DNA of 64,000 nucleotides. Source: Bacteroidota bacterium. Its GTDB lineage: Bacteria > Bacteroidota > Bacteroidia > B-17B0 > Aurantibacillaceae. Positions within the stretch are counted from its first letter, which is position 1. Each line of letters starts with the position of its first letter. The translations under genes were made by a program, and so were the position numbers. A model generated the notes under the pieces. That model did no database searches. It saw only the letters and a list, made by a program, of their open reading frames with translations, and was not told the origin of the DNA. The DNA lies in assembly GCA_017303905.1 (NCBI GenBank), contig JAFLBH010000002.1, forward strand, positions 1 to 64,000. The letters run 5' to 3'. Shown here piece by piece: positions 9,537 through 17,631 of the stretch.

Positions 9537-10313
9537 ATGCAATATACCGACCAAACAGGTTATACAATTCAATTAAAAGCTATACCGAAACGTATCGTTT
9601 CTTTAGTTCCGTCACAAAGTGAATTGTTATGGGATTTGGGTTTAAAAAATGAATTAGTAGGAATTACAAAGTTTTGTATTCATCCAAAGGCGATGTTTGA
9701 GCGCATTGAAAGAGTAGGCGGGACCAAGCAATTGAATCTGGAAAAGATACGTTTATTAAAACCCGATTTGATTATTGGAAATAAAGAAGAAAACGATAAA
9801 ACACAAATCGAAGAATTACGCAAAGAATTTAATGTATGGATGAGTGATATCTATACGATTGATGATGCATTGAGAATGATAGAATCAATCGGTGAATTAG
9901 CCGGAAAAAAATCGGAAGCAGCCATATTATCGGATCAAACTCAGAAGAAATTTTCGCTGGTGAATAATACACATCTAAAAAATAAAAAGGTTGTTTATCT
10001 GATGTGGTACAATCCATTGATGGCCGCTGCTTCTAATACATTTATTCATTCAATTATAAATTCAGCGGGGATGATAAATTTATTCGCAGAAAAAGAACGC
10101 TATCCGGTTACCGATGTTCAAGAAATAAAATCGTTAAATCCAGATTTGATAATGCTTTCAACAGAGCCTTTCCCTTTTTCGGATAAACATATCAGCGAAT
10201 TTGAGGTTTTGTTTGGAAAAGGCAGAGTGAAAATAGTAGATGGAGAGATGTTTAGCTGGTACGGGAGTCGTTTGTTAAAAGTTCCTGACTATTTAAATCA
10301 ATTATTAGCTTAA
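9537..10313 (+). CDS. BtuF-like helical-backbone metal/cobalamin-binding protein
   Basis: This 258-aa protein has the two-lobed fold of class III ABC substrate-binding proteins: an N lobe with RIVSLVPSQSELLWDLGLKNELVGITKFC, a long connecting helix (about 115-140), and a C lobe with VVYLMWYNPLMAAASNTFIHSIINSAGMINLF and LNPDLIMLSTEPFPF. Family members bind cobalamin or iron complexes for ABC uptake. There is no signal peptide and no permease or ATPase gene adjacent, so it may be cytoplasmic or anchored indirectly. The gene is transcribed alone, divergent from the EamA gene. Confidence 0.85.
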   Translation: MQYTDQTGYTIQLKAIPKRIVSLVPSQSELLWDLGLKNELVGITKFCIHPKAMFERIERVGGTKQLNLEKIRLLKPDLIIGNKEENDKTQIEELRKEFNVWMSDIYTIDDALRMIESIGELAGKKSEAAILSDQTQKKFSLVNNTHLKNKKVVYLMWYNPLMAAASNTFIHSIINSAGMINLFAEKERYPVTDVQEIKSLNPDLIMLSTEPFPFSDKHISEFEVLFGKGRVKIVDGEMFSWYGSRLLKVPDYLNQLLA

Positions 10314-10489
10314 TTTCTAATAACTCTCAATCTACTTAATTACCAGATTGTCAGTGTTGTACAGGCTTTGTTTGTAAATTTGATTTCAGAACTCTCTAAA
10401 TTAACATTTGTTGACTAATAACTGCATCAAACTTGCATGCCAACCTATGAAACAAAGTTTTTAATATTGTATAACGTAAATTTACTATT

Positions 10490-11257
10490 ATGAAAAGATT
10501 GCTCGTGTTTTGTTTCCTTTCGTTGGCTATTGTTGCTAACGCGCAAAAAGGAAAAAAAATTGACCCAACAAAAACATCTGAAACCGCAGAAAGACCAAGC
10601 GTAGATTCGGTGATGGGTTACGCATTGTATGAGGGTATGACTGCTGCTGCTGCCTTGGAATATCAATTACCGTCTGAATCTGAGACAGATCCGGTAACAG
10701 GTAAAACAACATATTTTAAAGATGTAAAAAAGCGTAATGATTCAATTCGCGTTGCCTTTGTTAAGGCGATGAAAAGCAGAGATCAGGTTTTTTATATTAA
10801 GAACCGTAGGCCTAAAAAAGCAGGCGAGAGATGGAAGCTTTGCATCAACATCGTAAATAAAGACACAAATCTTACTAAGTGTTTTAATGATTCTTCTATT
10901 ATTGATCCTGAAACAAAAATGGTGCTGTTTGAAAAGCAGGTTGGAGATTCAATATACATGTTAATATTAGTAGAAGCATATAACAAGCGTTTAAATACTT
11001 GCGGTAAAGAAAAAGAGGCTAAGTTGTATTTTGCAAGATGGCATCCTAAAAACAATGAGGCAAAATGGAAAGTGAAAACATTCAGTTCTTGTTATAAAAC
11101 GATTACAAATATGACCAAAACGCCAATTAGCGAATGGGATAAAAAATCTGTTTTAACAATTAGCTATCATAAAGGATCTAATTTTTACGACATCTTCTTT
11201 GATCCGGAACATCCTGAGAAAGGAATACAAAGTAATAAAGATAGCGGAAACGAATAA
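10490..11257 (+). CDS. Secreted protein of unknown function
   Basis: This 255-aa protein has a clear signal peptide (MKRLLVFCFLSLAIVANAQ) and then a soluble domain with several Cys (WKLCINIV, KCFND, LNTCGKEKE, FSSCYKT) that could form disulphides in the periplasm. I recognise no domain. It is a single-gene unit, preceded by about 175 bp of non-coding DNA with TTTG-rich promoter-like sequence and followed by a strong terminator shared with the convergent gene at 11295. Confidence 0.75.
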   Translation: MKRLLVFCFLSLAIVANAQKGKKIDPTKTSETAERPSVDSVMGYALYEGMTAAAALEYQLPSESETDPVTGKTTYFKDVKKRNDSIRVAFVKAMKSRDQVFYIKNRRPKKAGERWKLCINIVNKDTNLTKCFNDSSIIDPETKMVLFEKQVGDSIYMLILVEAYNKRLNTCGKEKEAKLYFARWHPKNNEAKWKVKTFSSCYKTITNMTKTPISEWDKKSVLTISYHKGSNFYDIFFDPEHPEKGIQSNKDSGNE

Positions 11258-11258
11258 A

Positions 11259-11287
11259 AAAAAGCCCCCGGATTCAGGGGGCTTTTT
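11259..11287. terminator. Bidirectional terminator
   Basis: An 11-bp perfect stem (AAAAAGCCCCC / GGGGGCTTTTT) surrounds a short loop. A-rich and T-rich flanks allow it to stop transcription from both the secreted-protein gene on the left and the convergent gene on the right. Confidence 0.9.
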
Positions 11288-11294
11288 ATTTTAC

Positions 11295-11819
11295 TTAGTT
11301 CTTGAAATAACTTTCCTCTAAAGGAGAATTGGCAACTATTATGTAATAAGCTTCCTCTTCTTTAAATAGATAATACAATACTTCGCCATTCGAAAATTTC
11401 AAAATGCTCGACTCGTACTTTTCACTTTGAAATACATTTTCCTTTTTAAAATTCTTTTTTATTTCAGCCTCCAAACTATTAAAGTTATTAAATGATTGAT
11501 TTTGGGTGAATGAAATAAACACAGTTCTTTTAGATTTTTTACCGTTTGAAAAAATGGCAGTTTCCGCTGACCCTTCAACAGAGAGATCGTTAGCCGATTT
11601 ATTGGAATAATAGTCTGATTTATTAATTAATTTATCGCCAACATTTTTATGCTCTTTGGCAATTAAACGAAAGCCTTTAGAGCTTAGTTGCTGAATTAAT
11701 TCCTCTTCAGGATAATTGATACAGTTTTTAACAAAGTCAAAATCGAGATTCTGCGCAATCGAGAAATTAAAAAACAGTAATAGAATAAAGAATGAAGTAA
11801 ATCGTGTATAAAGATTCAT
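11295..11819 (-). CDS. Small secreted protein of unknown function
   Basis: The protein is about 174 aa with a signal peptide (MNLYTRFTSFFILLLFFNFSIAQN) when started at 11819. An upstream in-frame ATG at 11852 would add eleven residues before the signal and is less likely. The mature part is charged and contains no recognised domain. It lies between two terminators (11259 and 11908), so it is transcribed alone. Confidence 0.65.
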   Translation of the reverse strand: MNLYTRFTSFFILLLFFNFSIAQNLDFDFVKNCINYPEEELIQQLSSKGFRLIAKEHKNVGDKLINKSDYYSNKSANDLSVEGSAETAIFSNGKKSKRTVFISFTQNQSFNNFNSLEAEIKKNFKKENVFQSEKYESSILKFSNGEVLYYLFKEEEAYYIIVANSPLEESYFKN

Positions 11820-11907
11820 AAGTACGGTTTTAGAAAAGCTTGTGACATTCAATTATACGCAATCGCCGCCATTCAGGTTTATGAAACTTATTAACCGATA
11901 TGAATAA

Positions 11908-11936
11908 AAAAATCGCCCTTTAGGGGGGCGATTTTT
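11908..11936. terminator. Bidirectional terminator, left copy of a hairpin pair
   Basis: AAAAATCGCCC (11908-11918) pairs with GGGCGATTTTT (11926-11936). It follows the stop of the GIY-YIG gene on the minus strand. A nearly identical hairpin lies on the other side of that gene at 12325-12354. Confidence 0.85.
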
Positions 11937-11943
11937 ACTGCTA

Positions 11944-12261
11944 TCAATCCTTTTCGTCTATATTCACAACTCCAAGGTTTTCGTATTTGATTTTATAGCC
12001 TAAATTTTCTAACGTATTTTTTAACATGAGTCGAATAGCCTTTTTTCCGGCGGTGGTTTTAAAATATCCTTCTCTTTTTAAAGCGTCTTCTTTGAAAAGG
12101 TAGTACTCGGCAAATATTAACTTCAAAGGTAATCTGTAAGAGGTGCTTTTAGTTTTACCTGCAAAATGATTTTTAATTCTTTCTTCCAAATTAGAAGTGA
12201 ATCCAATGTATAGTAAGCTATCTTTTTCGCTGAACAATATATAAACACAATATGGCAGCAT
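11944..12261 (-). CDS. GIY-YIG nuclease-superfamily protein
   Basis: The protein is about 105 aa when started at 12261 (MLPYCVYILFSEKDSLLYIGFTSNLEERIKNH). The VYIL and YIGFTSNLEERI segments are the GIY-YIG core (here VYI...YIG) with the conserved Arg, and a late Glu (LIFAEYYLFKEDALKREGYFK) follows. These small single-domain proteins (YhbQ/UPF0213-like) are common in Bacteroidota and usually of unknown role; nuclease activity is not shown. An upstream ATG at 12303 would add 14 residues before the domain and is less likely. Near-identical hairpins stand on both sides. Confidence 0.88.
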   Translation of the reverse strand: MLPYCVYILFSEKDSLLYIGFTSNLEERIKNHFAGKTKSTSYRLPLKLIFAEYYLFKEDALKREGYFKTTAGKKAIRLMLKNTLENLGYKIKYENLGVVNIDEKD

Positions 12262-12324
12262 AGGTTTAAAATTCGCCTGAAGCAGAATACACCTCCGGTT
12301 CATTCGCTTCAGGTTAATAAAGCG

Positions 12325-12354
12325 AAAAAATCGCCCTTTAGGGGGCGATTTTTT
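12325..12354. terminator. Bidirectional terminator, right copy of a hairpin pair
   Basis: AAAAAATCGCCC (12325-12336) pairs with GGGCGATTTTTT (12343-12354). It ends the minus-strand tRNA-Gln transcript and matches the hairpin at 11908-11936. Confidence 0.85.
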
Positions 12355-12366
12355 CTGCTTTATTAG

Positions 12367-12439
12367 TTGTCCGACTAGGTTTCGAACCTAGACTCTTCTG
12401 AACCAAAATCAGACGTGTTGCCAGTTACACCATCGGACA
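12367..12439 (-). tRNA. tRNA-Gln (anticodon TTG)
   Basis: On the minus strand the sequence folds as a standard tRNA: acceptor TGTCCGA/TCGGACA with discriminator A, anticodon stem TCTGA/TCAGA with loop TTTTGGT (anticodon TTG), and T-arm CTAGGTTCGAAACCTAG. CCA is not encoded. A -7 box TAATTTTG lies about 25 bp upstream (plus-strand 12464-12471). Confidence 0.95.
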
Positions 12440-12463
12440 GTACCGTGCTTTTTAAAGCGTGTG

Positions 12464-12471
12464 CAAAATTA
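12464..12471 (-). promoter_or_regulatory. -7 promoter box for tRNA-Gln
   Basis: On the minus strand the sequence is TAATTTTG, an exact TAnnTTTG match, 25 bp before the 5' end of the tRNA. No clean -33 box at the usual spacing was identified. Confidence 0.55.
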
Positions 12472-12546
12472 ACAAATTTTCTGTTTACGCAAATAATATT
12501 TGAAAAAAATTAAACGTTTATTTCTAGCCTGTAAATGGCATTTTAT

Positions 12547-12554
12547 TAACTTCG
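12547..12554 (+). promoter_or_regulatory. -7 promoter-like box for the GT117 operon
   Basis: TAACTTCG differs from TAnnTTTG at one base and lies 19 bp before the start codon at 12574. No good -33 TTTG was seen at the right distance. Confidence 0.4.
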
Positions 12555-12573
12555 CAACTTACCTTTTTACAAT

Positions 12574-15500
12574 ATGACGTCTGATTTTAAAAAATTAAAT
12601 AATATTTTGGGATGGCTGGTTTTTGCCGTAGCAACTTTTACCTATGTAAGAACCATAGAACCCACAGCCAGTTTCTGGGATTGCGGCGAGTACATTGCCT
12701 GTGCCTACAAATTGGAAGTTGGTCACCCTCCGGGAGCACCGTTTTTCCTTCTAATCGGCCGTTTCTTTGCCTTGTTTGGCGGCAGCGATCCGGCTAACGC
12801 GGGTATGATGATTAACATTATGTCGGCTTTATGCAGCTCATTTACTATCCTATTCCTTTTTTGGAGCATTACTCGTTTAGCTTATAAAGGAATTGTTAAA
12901 AAGGGTGAGGAGTTTTCTCAAGGAAAGCAATGGGCTGTTTTAGGCGCCGGCGCAATTGGTGCTTTAGCTTATACTTTTTCCGATTCTTTCTGGTTTTCAG
13001 CTGTGGAAGGGGAGGTTTATGCGATGTCGGCTTTCTTTACAGCGGTAGTTTTCTGGGCTATTTTGAAATGGGAAGAAGAAGACACTACCGATCCGGTTGG
13101 CGCTCTTCGTTGGATTGTTTTAATCTCTTACTTAATGGGCTTGTCAATTGGTGTCCATTTGTTAAACTTACTTGTTATCCCTGCTATTTGCTTCATCTAC
13201 TATTACAAAAAATACACCTTTACCTGGAAGAGTTTCTTTATTGCAGGTGCTGTTTCAGTTTTGATTTTGGGTACTGTACAATCACTTATTATTCCAAAAA
13301 TTGTAATGTTCCTTTCCGATTGTGAGGTTTATTTCACCAATTCATTGGGAATGGGCTTCAGCTCCGGAACAATTGCTTATTTCTTATTGCTAATTACTTC
13401 TTTAGCGGCTTTCATAGCTTATAGCTCAACCAAATCTGAAAAATATTATAAGGTTGGATTTTATTCAGCAGTTGCTTTTGCCATCCTTTGCGTAATTAGT
13501 GCCGGAAATGGTGGCGCCATGTTTACCCGTGCCTTAAGTTTCGGTGCGATTTTATACGGTATCACAAAAATTAAAAACAATTACAATAATTTAAATGTTA
13601 TCATGATGAGTTTAGCTACAATTTTAATTGGCTACTCTTCATTCTTTGTTTTAGTAATTCGTTCGCAAGCAAATACGCCAATGGATGAAAATGATCCGGA
13701 GAACGCACCGAATATGCTTTCTTATTTGTTGCGTGAACAATACGGTGATTGGCCAATTTTATACGGACAATACTACAATGCTCCAACCAAATCTCAAAAT
13801 GAGTTTAAAAACGGAAATCCTGTTTACATGAAGGATGAGAAAAAAGGAAAATACATTGTTGTTGACGATCGTAAACATTCAATTCCGGTTTATGATGAAC
13901 GTTTCTGTACAATTTTTCCACGTATGTGGAGTAGTCAGAGTCATCATGAGGCATCGTATCGCTATTGGGGTGATGTAGCAAACAATCATAAAACATTAAA
14001 TCGTACCAATGAGCAAACCGGAGAAGTGGAAACCATCGAAATTCCAACATTCGGTGCTAACTTCCGTTTCTTCCTGAATTATCAGTTAAACTATATGTAC
14101 TTCCGCTATTTCTTGTGGAATTTCATAGGCAGACAAAATGATATTCAGGGCATGAATAATAATACTCTCGAAGGAAATGCCGTAACCGGTATTAAGGCGG
14201 TTGACGATGTGTTATTAGATTCAGATAGTTCATTGCGAACTCATGTGATGAAAAATAATAAAGCAGCAAATTATTTTTACGGACTACCATTGATTCTTGG
14301 TTTATTAGGATTCTGGTGGCATTACAAAAACAATAAAGGTGGTGCCTGGGTAGTTGGTTCATTCTTCCTTTTAACAGGTGTGGCTATTATTATTTATTTG
14401 AATCCAACACCGTATCAACCACGTGAACGTGATTACGCTTACGCCGGTTCGTTCTACGCATTTGCAATCTGGATTGGATTTGGTGTTCTATTCTTGTATG
14501 ATTTCTTAAGTAAAAAAGCCAATGCAAAATCGGCTGCAGCTATTGCCACTGCAGTTTCATTGGTTGTTCCCGGAATTATGGCTGCGCAAGGTTGGGATGA
14601 CCATGATCGTTCATTAAGAACTTTGTCACGTGATTGTGCGATTAACTATTTAGAGTCTTGCGCTCCAAATGCTATTTTATTTACCAATGGAGATAATGAT
14701 ACATTCCCTCTTTGGTATGCACAAGAAGTGGAAGGCATTCGTACGGATGTGCGTGTTGTTAACTTAAGTTTATTACAAACCGATTGGTACATTAATCAGA
14801 TGCGCCGTGCGGCTTATGAATCAGCACCGGTACCATTTACAATACCTGAAGAAAAATTAACGCAGCGTTTACGCGAAGTGGTTTATTTGTTCGATAAAAA
14901 TCAAGGGCCAATGAATATCAAAAAAGCCATTGAGTTTATTGAGAGCGATGACCCTGCTAATAAGTTTGAATACGGAGGAGGTTATTTAGATTATCTTCCA
15001 ACTAAGCAGTTCTATTCACCGGTTGATTCTTTAGCTGTAATGAAAAACAAAGTAATCAATGTGAAAGACACTGCTCGCTTGGTTAAATCTATTAACTGGT
15101 CTATCGGTCGTGGTGCCATCACTAAAAATGATTTAATGGTATTGGATTTAGTAGCGCATAACGATTGGAAGCGTCCGATTTATTTTGCGGTAACAACCGG
15201 TAGCGATGCTTATATTGGATTAGAAAAATATTTCCAATTAGAAGGTTTAGCATTCCGTTTGGTTCCAATCAAACAAACTGAACAAGAAGAAATGGGTGGA
15301 GGAAGAGTAAATACGGAAGTAATGTATGATAATATCATGAATAAATTCTTGTGGGGTGGAATGGATAAGCCGGGTGTTAACTTAGATGAAAACTGTATGC
15401 GTATGGCCGGAAACCTTCGTATGCAAATGTCGATTTTAGCTAATGCGTTAATTGGAGAAGGTAAAAACAGTAAAGCAAAAGCGGTATTAGATAAGTGCTT

Positions 15501-15846
15501 AGAAAAAATGCCGGATACAAATATTCCATATGATGCAACATTGTTTACAATCACTGCAGGATATTATCAATTAGGTGAAACTAAAAAAGCAAATGAGTTA
15601 GCTAAACAATTGTTCGATATTTTTGAGGGCGACTTAAAAGTATATAACAAACAAAAAGGAATTCACCGTGCAGCATATGGTCGCGAAATTAATCAGGCTA
15701 AAGAAATTATGCGCCGTTTAGTAAGCTTAACTATGCAGTTTAAACAAGATGCTTTACAAAAGGAATTTATGACGCGAATTCAGGCTGTAGTTCCTCCTGA
15801 GGAATTAATGCCGCAACAAGAAGCATCGCAACCAATATCAAATTAA
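12574..15846 (+). CDS. DUF2723 / GT117 family membrane glycosyltransferase-like protein
   Basis: This 1090-aa protein has many membrane helices in its first half, with YVRTIEPTASFWDCGEYIACAYKLEVGHPPGAP near residues 20-55, the DUF2723 signature, which resembles the first loop of protein O-mannosyltransferases. A second motif region lies near 610-625 (YLNPTPYQPRERDYAYAGSF). The C-terminal ~400 residues are soluble, with AILFTNGDNDTFPLWYAQEV, and end in TPR-like helices. The family is Bacteroidota-enriched and probably transfers sugar from a lipid carrier to proteins at the outer face of the inner membrane. It heads a run with a methyltransferase (2-bp gap), a polysaccharide deacetylase and a metal-binding lipoprotein. 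Confidence 0.9.
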   Translation: MTSDFKKLNNILGWLVFAVATFTYVRTIEPTASFWDCGEYIACAYKLEVGHPPGAPFFLLIGRFFALFGGSDPANAGMMINIMSALCSSFTILFLFWSITRLAYKGIVKKGEEFSQGKQWAVLGAGAIGALAYTFSDSFWFSAVEGEVYAMSAFFTAVVFWAILKWEEEDTTDPVGALRWIVLISYLMGLSIGVHLLNLLVIPAICFIYYYKKYTFTWKSFFIAGAVSVLILGTVQSLIIPKIVMFLSDCEVYFTNSLGMGFSSGTIAYFLLLITSLAAFIAYSSTKSEKYYKVGFYSAVAFAILCVISAGNGGAMFTRALSFGAILYGITKIKNNYNNLNVIMMSLATILIGYSSFFVLVIRSQANTPMDENDPENAPNMLSYLLREQYGDWPILYGQYYNAPTKSQNEFKNGNPVYMKDEKKGKYIVVDDRKHSIPVYDERFCTIFPRMWSSQSHHEASYRYWGDVANNHKTLNRTNEQTGEVETIEIPTFGANFRFFLNYQLNYMYFRYFLWNFIGRQNDIQGMNNNTLEGNAVTGIKAVDDVLLDSDSSLRTHVMKNNKAANYFYGLPLILGLLGFWWHYKNNKGGAWVVGSFFLLTGVAIIIYLNPTPYQPRERDYAYAGSFYAFAIWIGFGVLFLYDFLSKKANAKSAAAIATAVSLVVPGIMAAQGWDDHDRSLRTLSRDCAINYLESCAPNAILFTNGDNDTFPLWYAQEVEGIRTDVRVVNLSLLQTDWYINQMRRAAYESAPVPFTIPEEKLTQRLREVVYLFDKNQGPMNIKKAIEFIESDDPANKFEYGGGYLDYLPTKQFYSPVDSLAVMKNKVINVKDTARLVKSINWSIGRGAITKNDLMVLDLVAHNDWKRPIYFAVTTGSDAYIGLEKYFQLEGLAFRLVPIKQTEQEEMGGGRVNTEVMYDNIMNKFLWGGMDKPGVNLDENCMRMAGNLRMQMSILANALIGEGKNSKAKAVLDKCLEKMPDTNIPYDATLFTITAGYYQLGETKKANELAKQLFDIFEGDLKVYNKQKGIHRAAYGREINQAKEIMRRLVSLTMQFKQDALQKEFMTRIQAVVPPEELMPQQEASQPISN

Positions 15847-15848
15847 AT

Positions 15849-16610
15849 ATGTCAACAGCCGAACGCGTAAGCGCTACTGATAGTTCTGATAATTATGTTT
15901 TACAACGAAGCATCTTCGCCTATTTAGAAGCTGCTAAGATGGTAAAAGGACAGGTTCTTGAAATTGGTACCGGTTCCGGTTATGGTGTAAAGTACATTGC
16001 TCCCGTGGTCGATAAATTTGTCACCATCGATAAGTTTGTGTGTGATGTTGATTTTAAAACCTATCCAAATGTTCAGTTCCTTCAAATGACGGTTCCGCCA
16101 TTTAAAGGCATTGCCGACAATACATTTGATTTTGTGGTTACCTTCCAGGTTATCGAACACATTGTGAATGATGGTTTATACGTAAAAGAAATTGCTCGCG
16201 TTTTAAAACCCGGTGGTAAACTTATTGTAACAACTCCTAATCGCCATATGTCATTAAGCCGCAACCCTTGGCATATTCGTGAATATAAACCCAATGAATT
16301 GGTTACTTTATTAAAGAAACATTTCAAAAATGTGAATACACAAGGGGTTTATGGTAACAAGGTGGTGATGGATTATTACGAGAAGAATAAGGAGTCGGTG
16401 AATAAGATTATGAAGTATGATGTATTAAATCTCCAATGGATATTACCACGCCAGATTTTACAAATACCTTACGATATTATGAATCGCCGTAACCGAAAGA
16501 AGTTATTGGAATCTAATACCGACTTAACAGCAGGTATTAAATCATCTGATTTTTTCCTGAAGGAAGTGGATGACGCCAGCCTCGATTTGTTTTACATCGC
16601 AGAAAAGTAA
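15849..16610 (+). CDS. Class I SAM-dependent methyltransferase
   Basis: This 253-aa cytoplasmic protein has the SAM-binding motif I VLEIGTGSGYGVKYIAP (about 35-52), motif II around DFVVTFQVIEHI, and motif III ARVLKPGGKLIVTTPNRHMS, the pattern of Methyltransf_11/23 family enzymes. The substrate is unknown. The context, between a membrane glycosyltransferase and a polysaccharide deacetylase, points to envelope glycan or lipid modification; this is inference. Gaps are 2 bp upstream and 6 bp downstream, so it is in one operon with them. Confidence 0.9.
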   Translation: MSTAERVSATDSSDNYVLQRSIFAYLEAAKMVKGQVLEIGTGSGYGVKYIAPVVDKFVTIDKFVCDVDFKTYPNVQFLQMTVPPFKGIADNTFDFVVTFQVIEHIVNDGLYVKEIARVLKPGGKLIVTTPNRHMSLSRNPWHIREYKPNELVTLLKKHFKNVNTQGVYGNKVVMDYYEKNKESVNKIMKYDVLNLQWILPRQILQIPYDIMNRRNRKKLLESNTDLTAGIKSSDFFLKEVDDASLDLFYIAEK

Positions 16611-16616
16611 ATTCAA

Positions 16617-17246
16617 TTGCTTAGTAAAGTTTTATTACAGCCTAAACGAGCTTTAAAGCTTTTATATCCCAAAGCAGTTTGGAATGTAAAAAATGAAGAA
16701 AAGAATCTTTACCTCACCTTTGATGACGGACCAATTCCGGGATTAACCGAATGGGTGCTGGATATTTTAAAGCAATACAATGTTAAAGCCACCTTTTTTT
16801 GCGTTGGAAATAATATCGAAAAGCACCCGGAACTTTTTAACAGAATAATAAAGGAAGGCCATTTGGTCGCTAACCATACCTTTAATCACGTTAAGGGTTT
16901 TAAAACCAAAACAGCCGATTATCTTGAGAATACCGTAAAGTGTGAAGCTCTTACTCAAACTAAAATCTTTAGACCGCCGTACGGACAATTAAAACGTCCG
17001 CAGTACAAAAAGCTTTTAGAGCATGGTTATAAGATTGTTATGTGGGATGTGATTTCTTACGATTATGAAAAAATAAGCCCTGAACAATGCTTTTTAAACG
17101 TTAAAAAAAATGTAAAAAAGGGAAGTGTCATCTTGTTTCATGACAATGTAAAAGCCGAAAAAAACATAAAATATGCACTACCACTCACAATTGAGTATTT
17201 TTTAAAATTAAATTATAACTTTGTAGCCTTATCGCATCTTAAATGA
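16617..17246 (+). CDS. Polysaccharide deacetylase family protein
   Basis: This 209-aa protein has a NodB-homology domain: motif 1 YLTFDDGPIPG (catalytic Asp and metal Asp), motif 2 HLVANHTFNHV (metal His residues), motif 3 FRPPYGQLK, and a late LFHDN (motif 5). These enzymes remove N- or O-acetyl groups from glycans using a divalent metal. There is no signal peptide, so it may act on a cytoplasmic precursor. The start is a TTG at 16617; no in-frame ATG precedes motif 1. Its stop overlaps the next ATG by 4 bp. Confidence 0.9.
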   Translation: MLSKVLLQPKRALKLLYPKAVWNVKNEEKNLYLTFDDGPIPGLTEWVLDILKQYNVKATFFCVGNNIEKHPELFNRIIKEGHLVANHTFNHVKGFKTKTADYLENTVKCEALTQTKIFRPPYGQLKRPQYKKLLEHGYKIVMWDVISYDYEKISPEQCFLNVKKNVKKGSVILFHDNVKAEKNIKYALPLTIEYFLKLNYNFVALSHLK

Positions 17247-17593
17247 GAAAGTACGTATACGCAATTTTGTTTTTTGTAAGTCTTAATTTTATAGGCTGTA
17301 AGCAAGGACCATCTTCATCTGAGTCAGTAGTTCATGTTTGGGGAAATTGTGAGAAATGCAAATCAACCATAGAAAACAGTTGTAACTTAAATGGCGTTTC
17401 TAAGGCTTCCTGGGATGTTGATTCTAAACTTTTAACCCTTCAATTAGATACGAATATTATATCGGTGGATGCCGTATTACAAGCGGTTGCTAAAGTAGGG
17501 TACGATAACGAAAAATATTACGCGAACGATTACGCATACGACAACCTTCCTCAGTGTTGTCAGTACGAACGCCGCCCTTTCGAATCTAAATAA
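17243..17593 (+). CDS. Heavy-metal-associated domain lipoprotein (WGNCxxCK type)
   Basis: This 116-aa protein has a lipoprotein signal (LNFIGCKQG, Cys19 region) followed by an HMA-fold domain whose metal loop is VWGNCEKCKSTIE instead of the usual GMTCxxC. It also carries NGVSKASWDVDSK, AVAKVGYDNEKY and a C-terminal PQCCQYERR. It probably binds soft metal ions in the periplasm or at the outer membrane. Two relatives with the same motifs lie in the metal island at 42587 and 59032. It overlaps the deacetylase gene by 4 bp, so it sits in a core operon away from the other metal genes. Confidence 0.85.
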   Translation: MRKYVYAILFFVSLNFIGCKQGPSSSESVVHVWGNCEKCKSTIENSCNLNGVSKASWDVDSKLLTLQLDTNIISVDAVLQAVAKVGYDNEKYYANDYAYDNLPQCCQYERRPFESK

Positions 17594-17631
17594 TCTCAGT
17601 TTTATTATTAAATTAGTTCCTTTATTCAGGT

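Noticed and set aside
10490-11257. GldN gliding-motility protein
   Set aside because: Length and secreted nature fit loosely, but none of the GldN motifs I know are present and no other gld genes are nearby.
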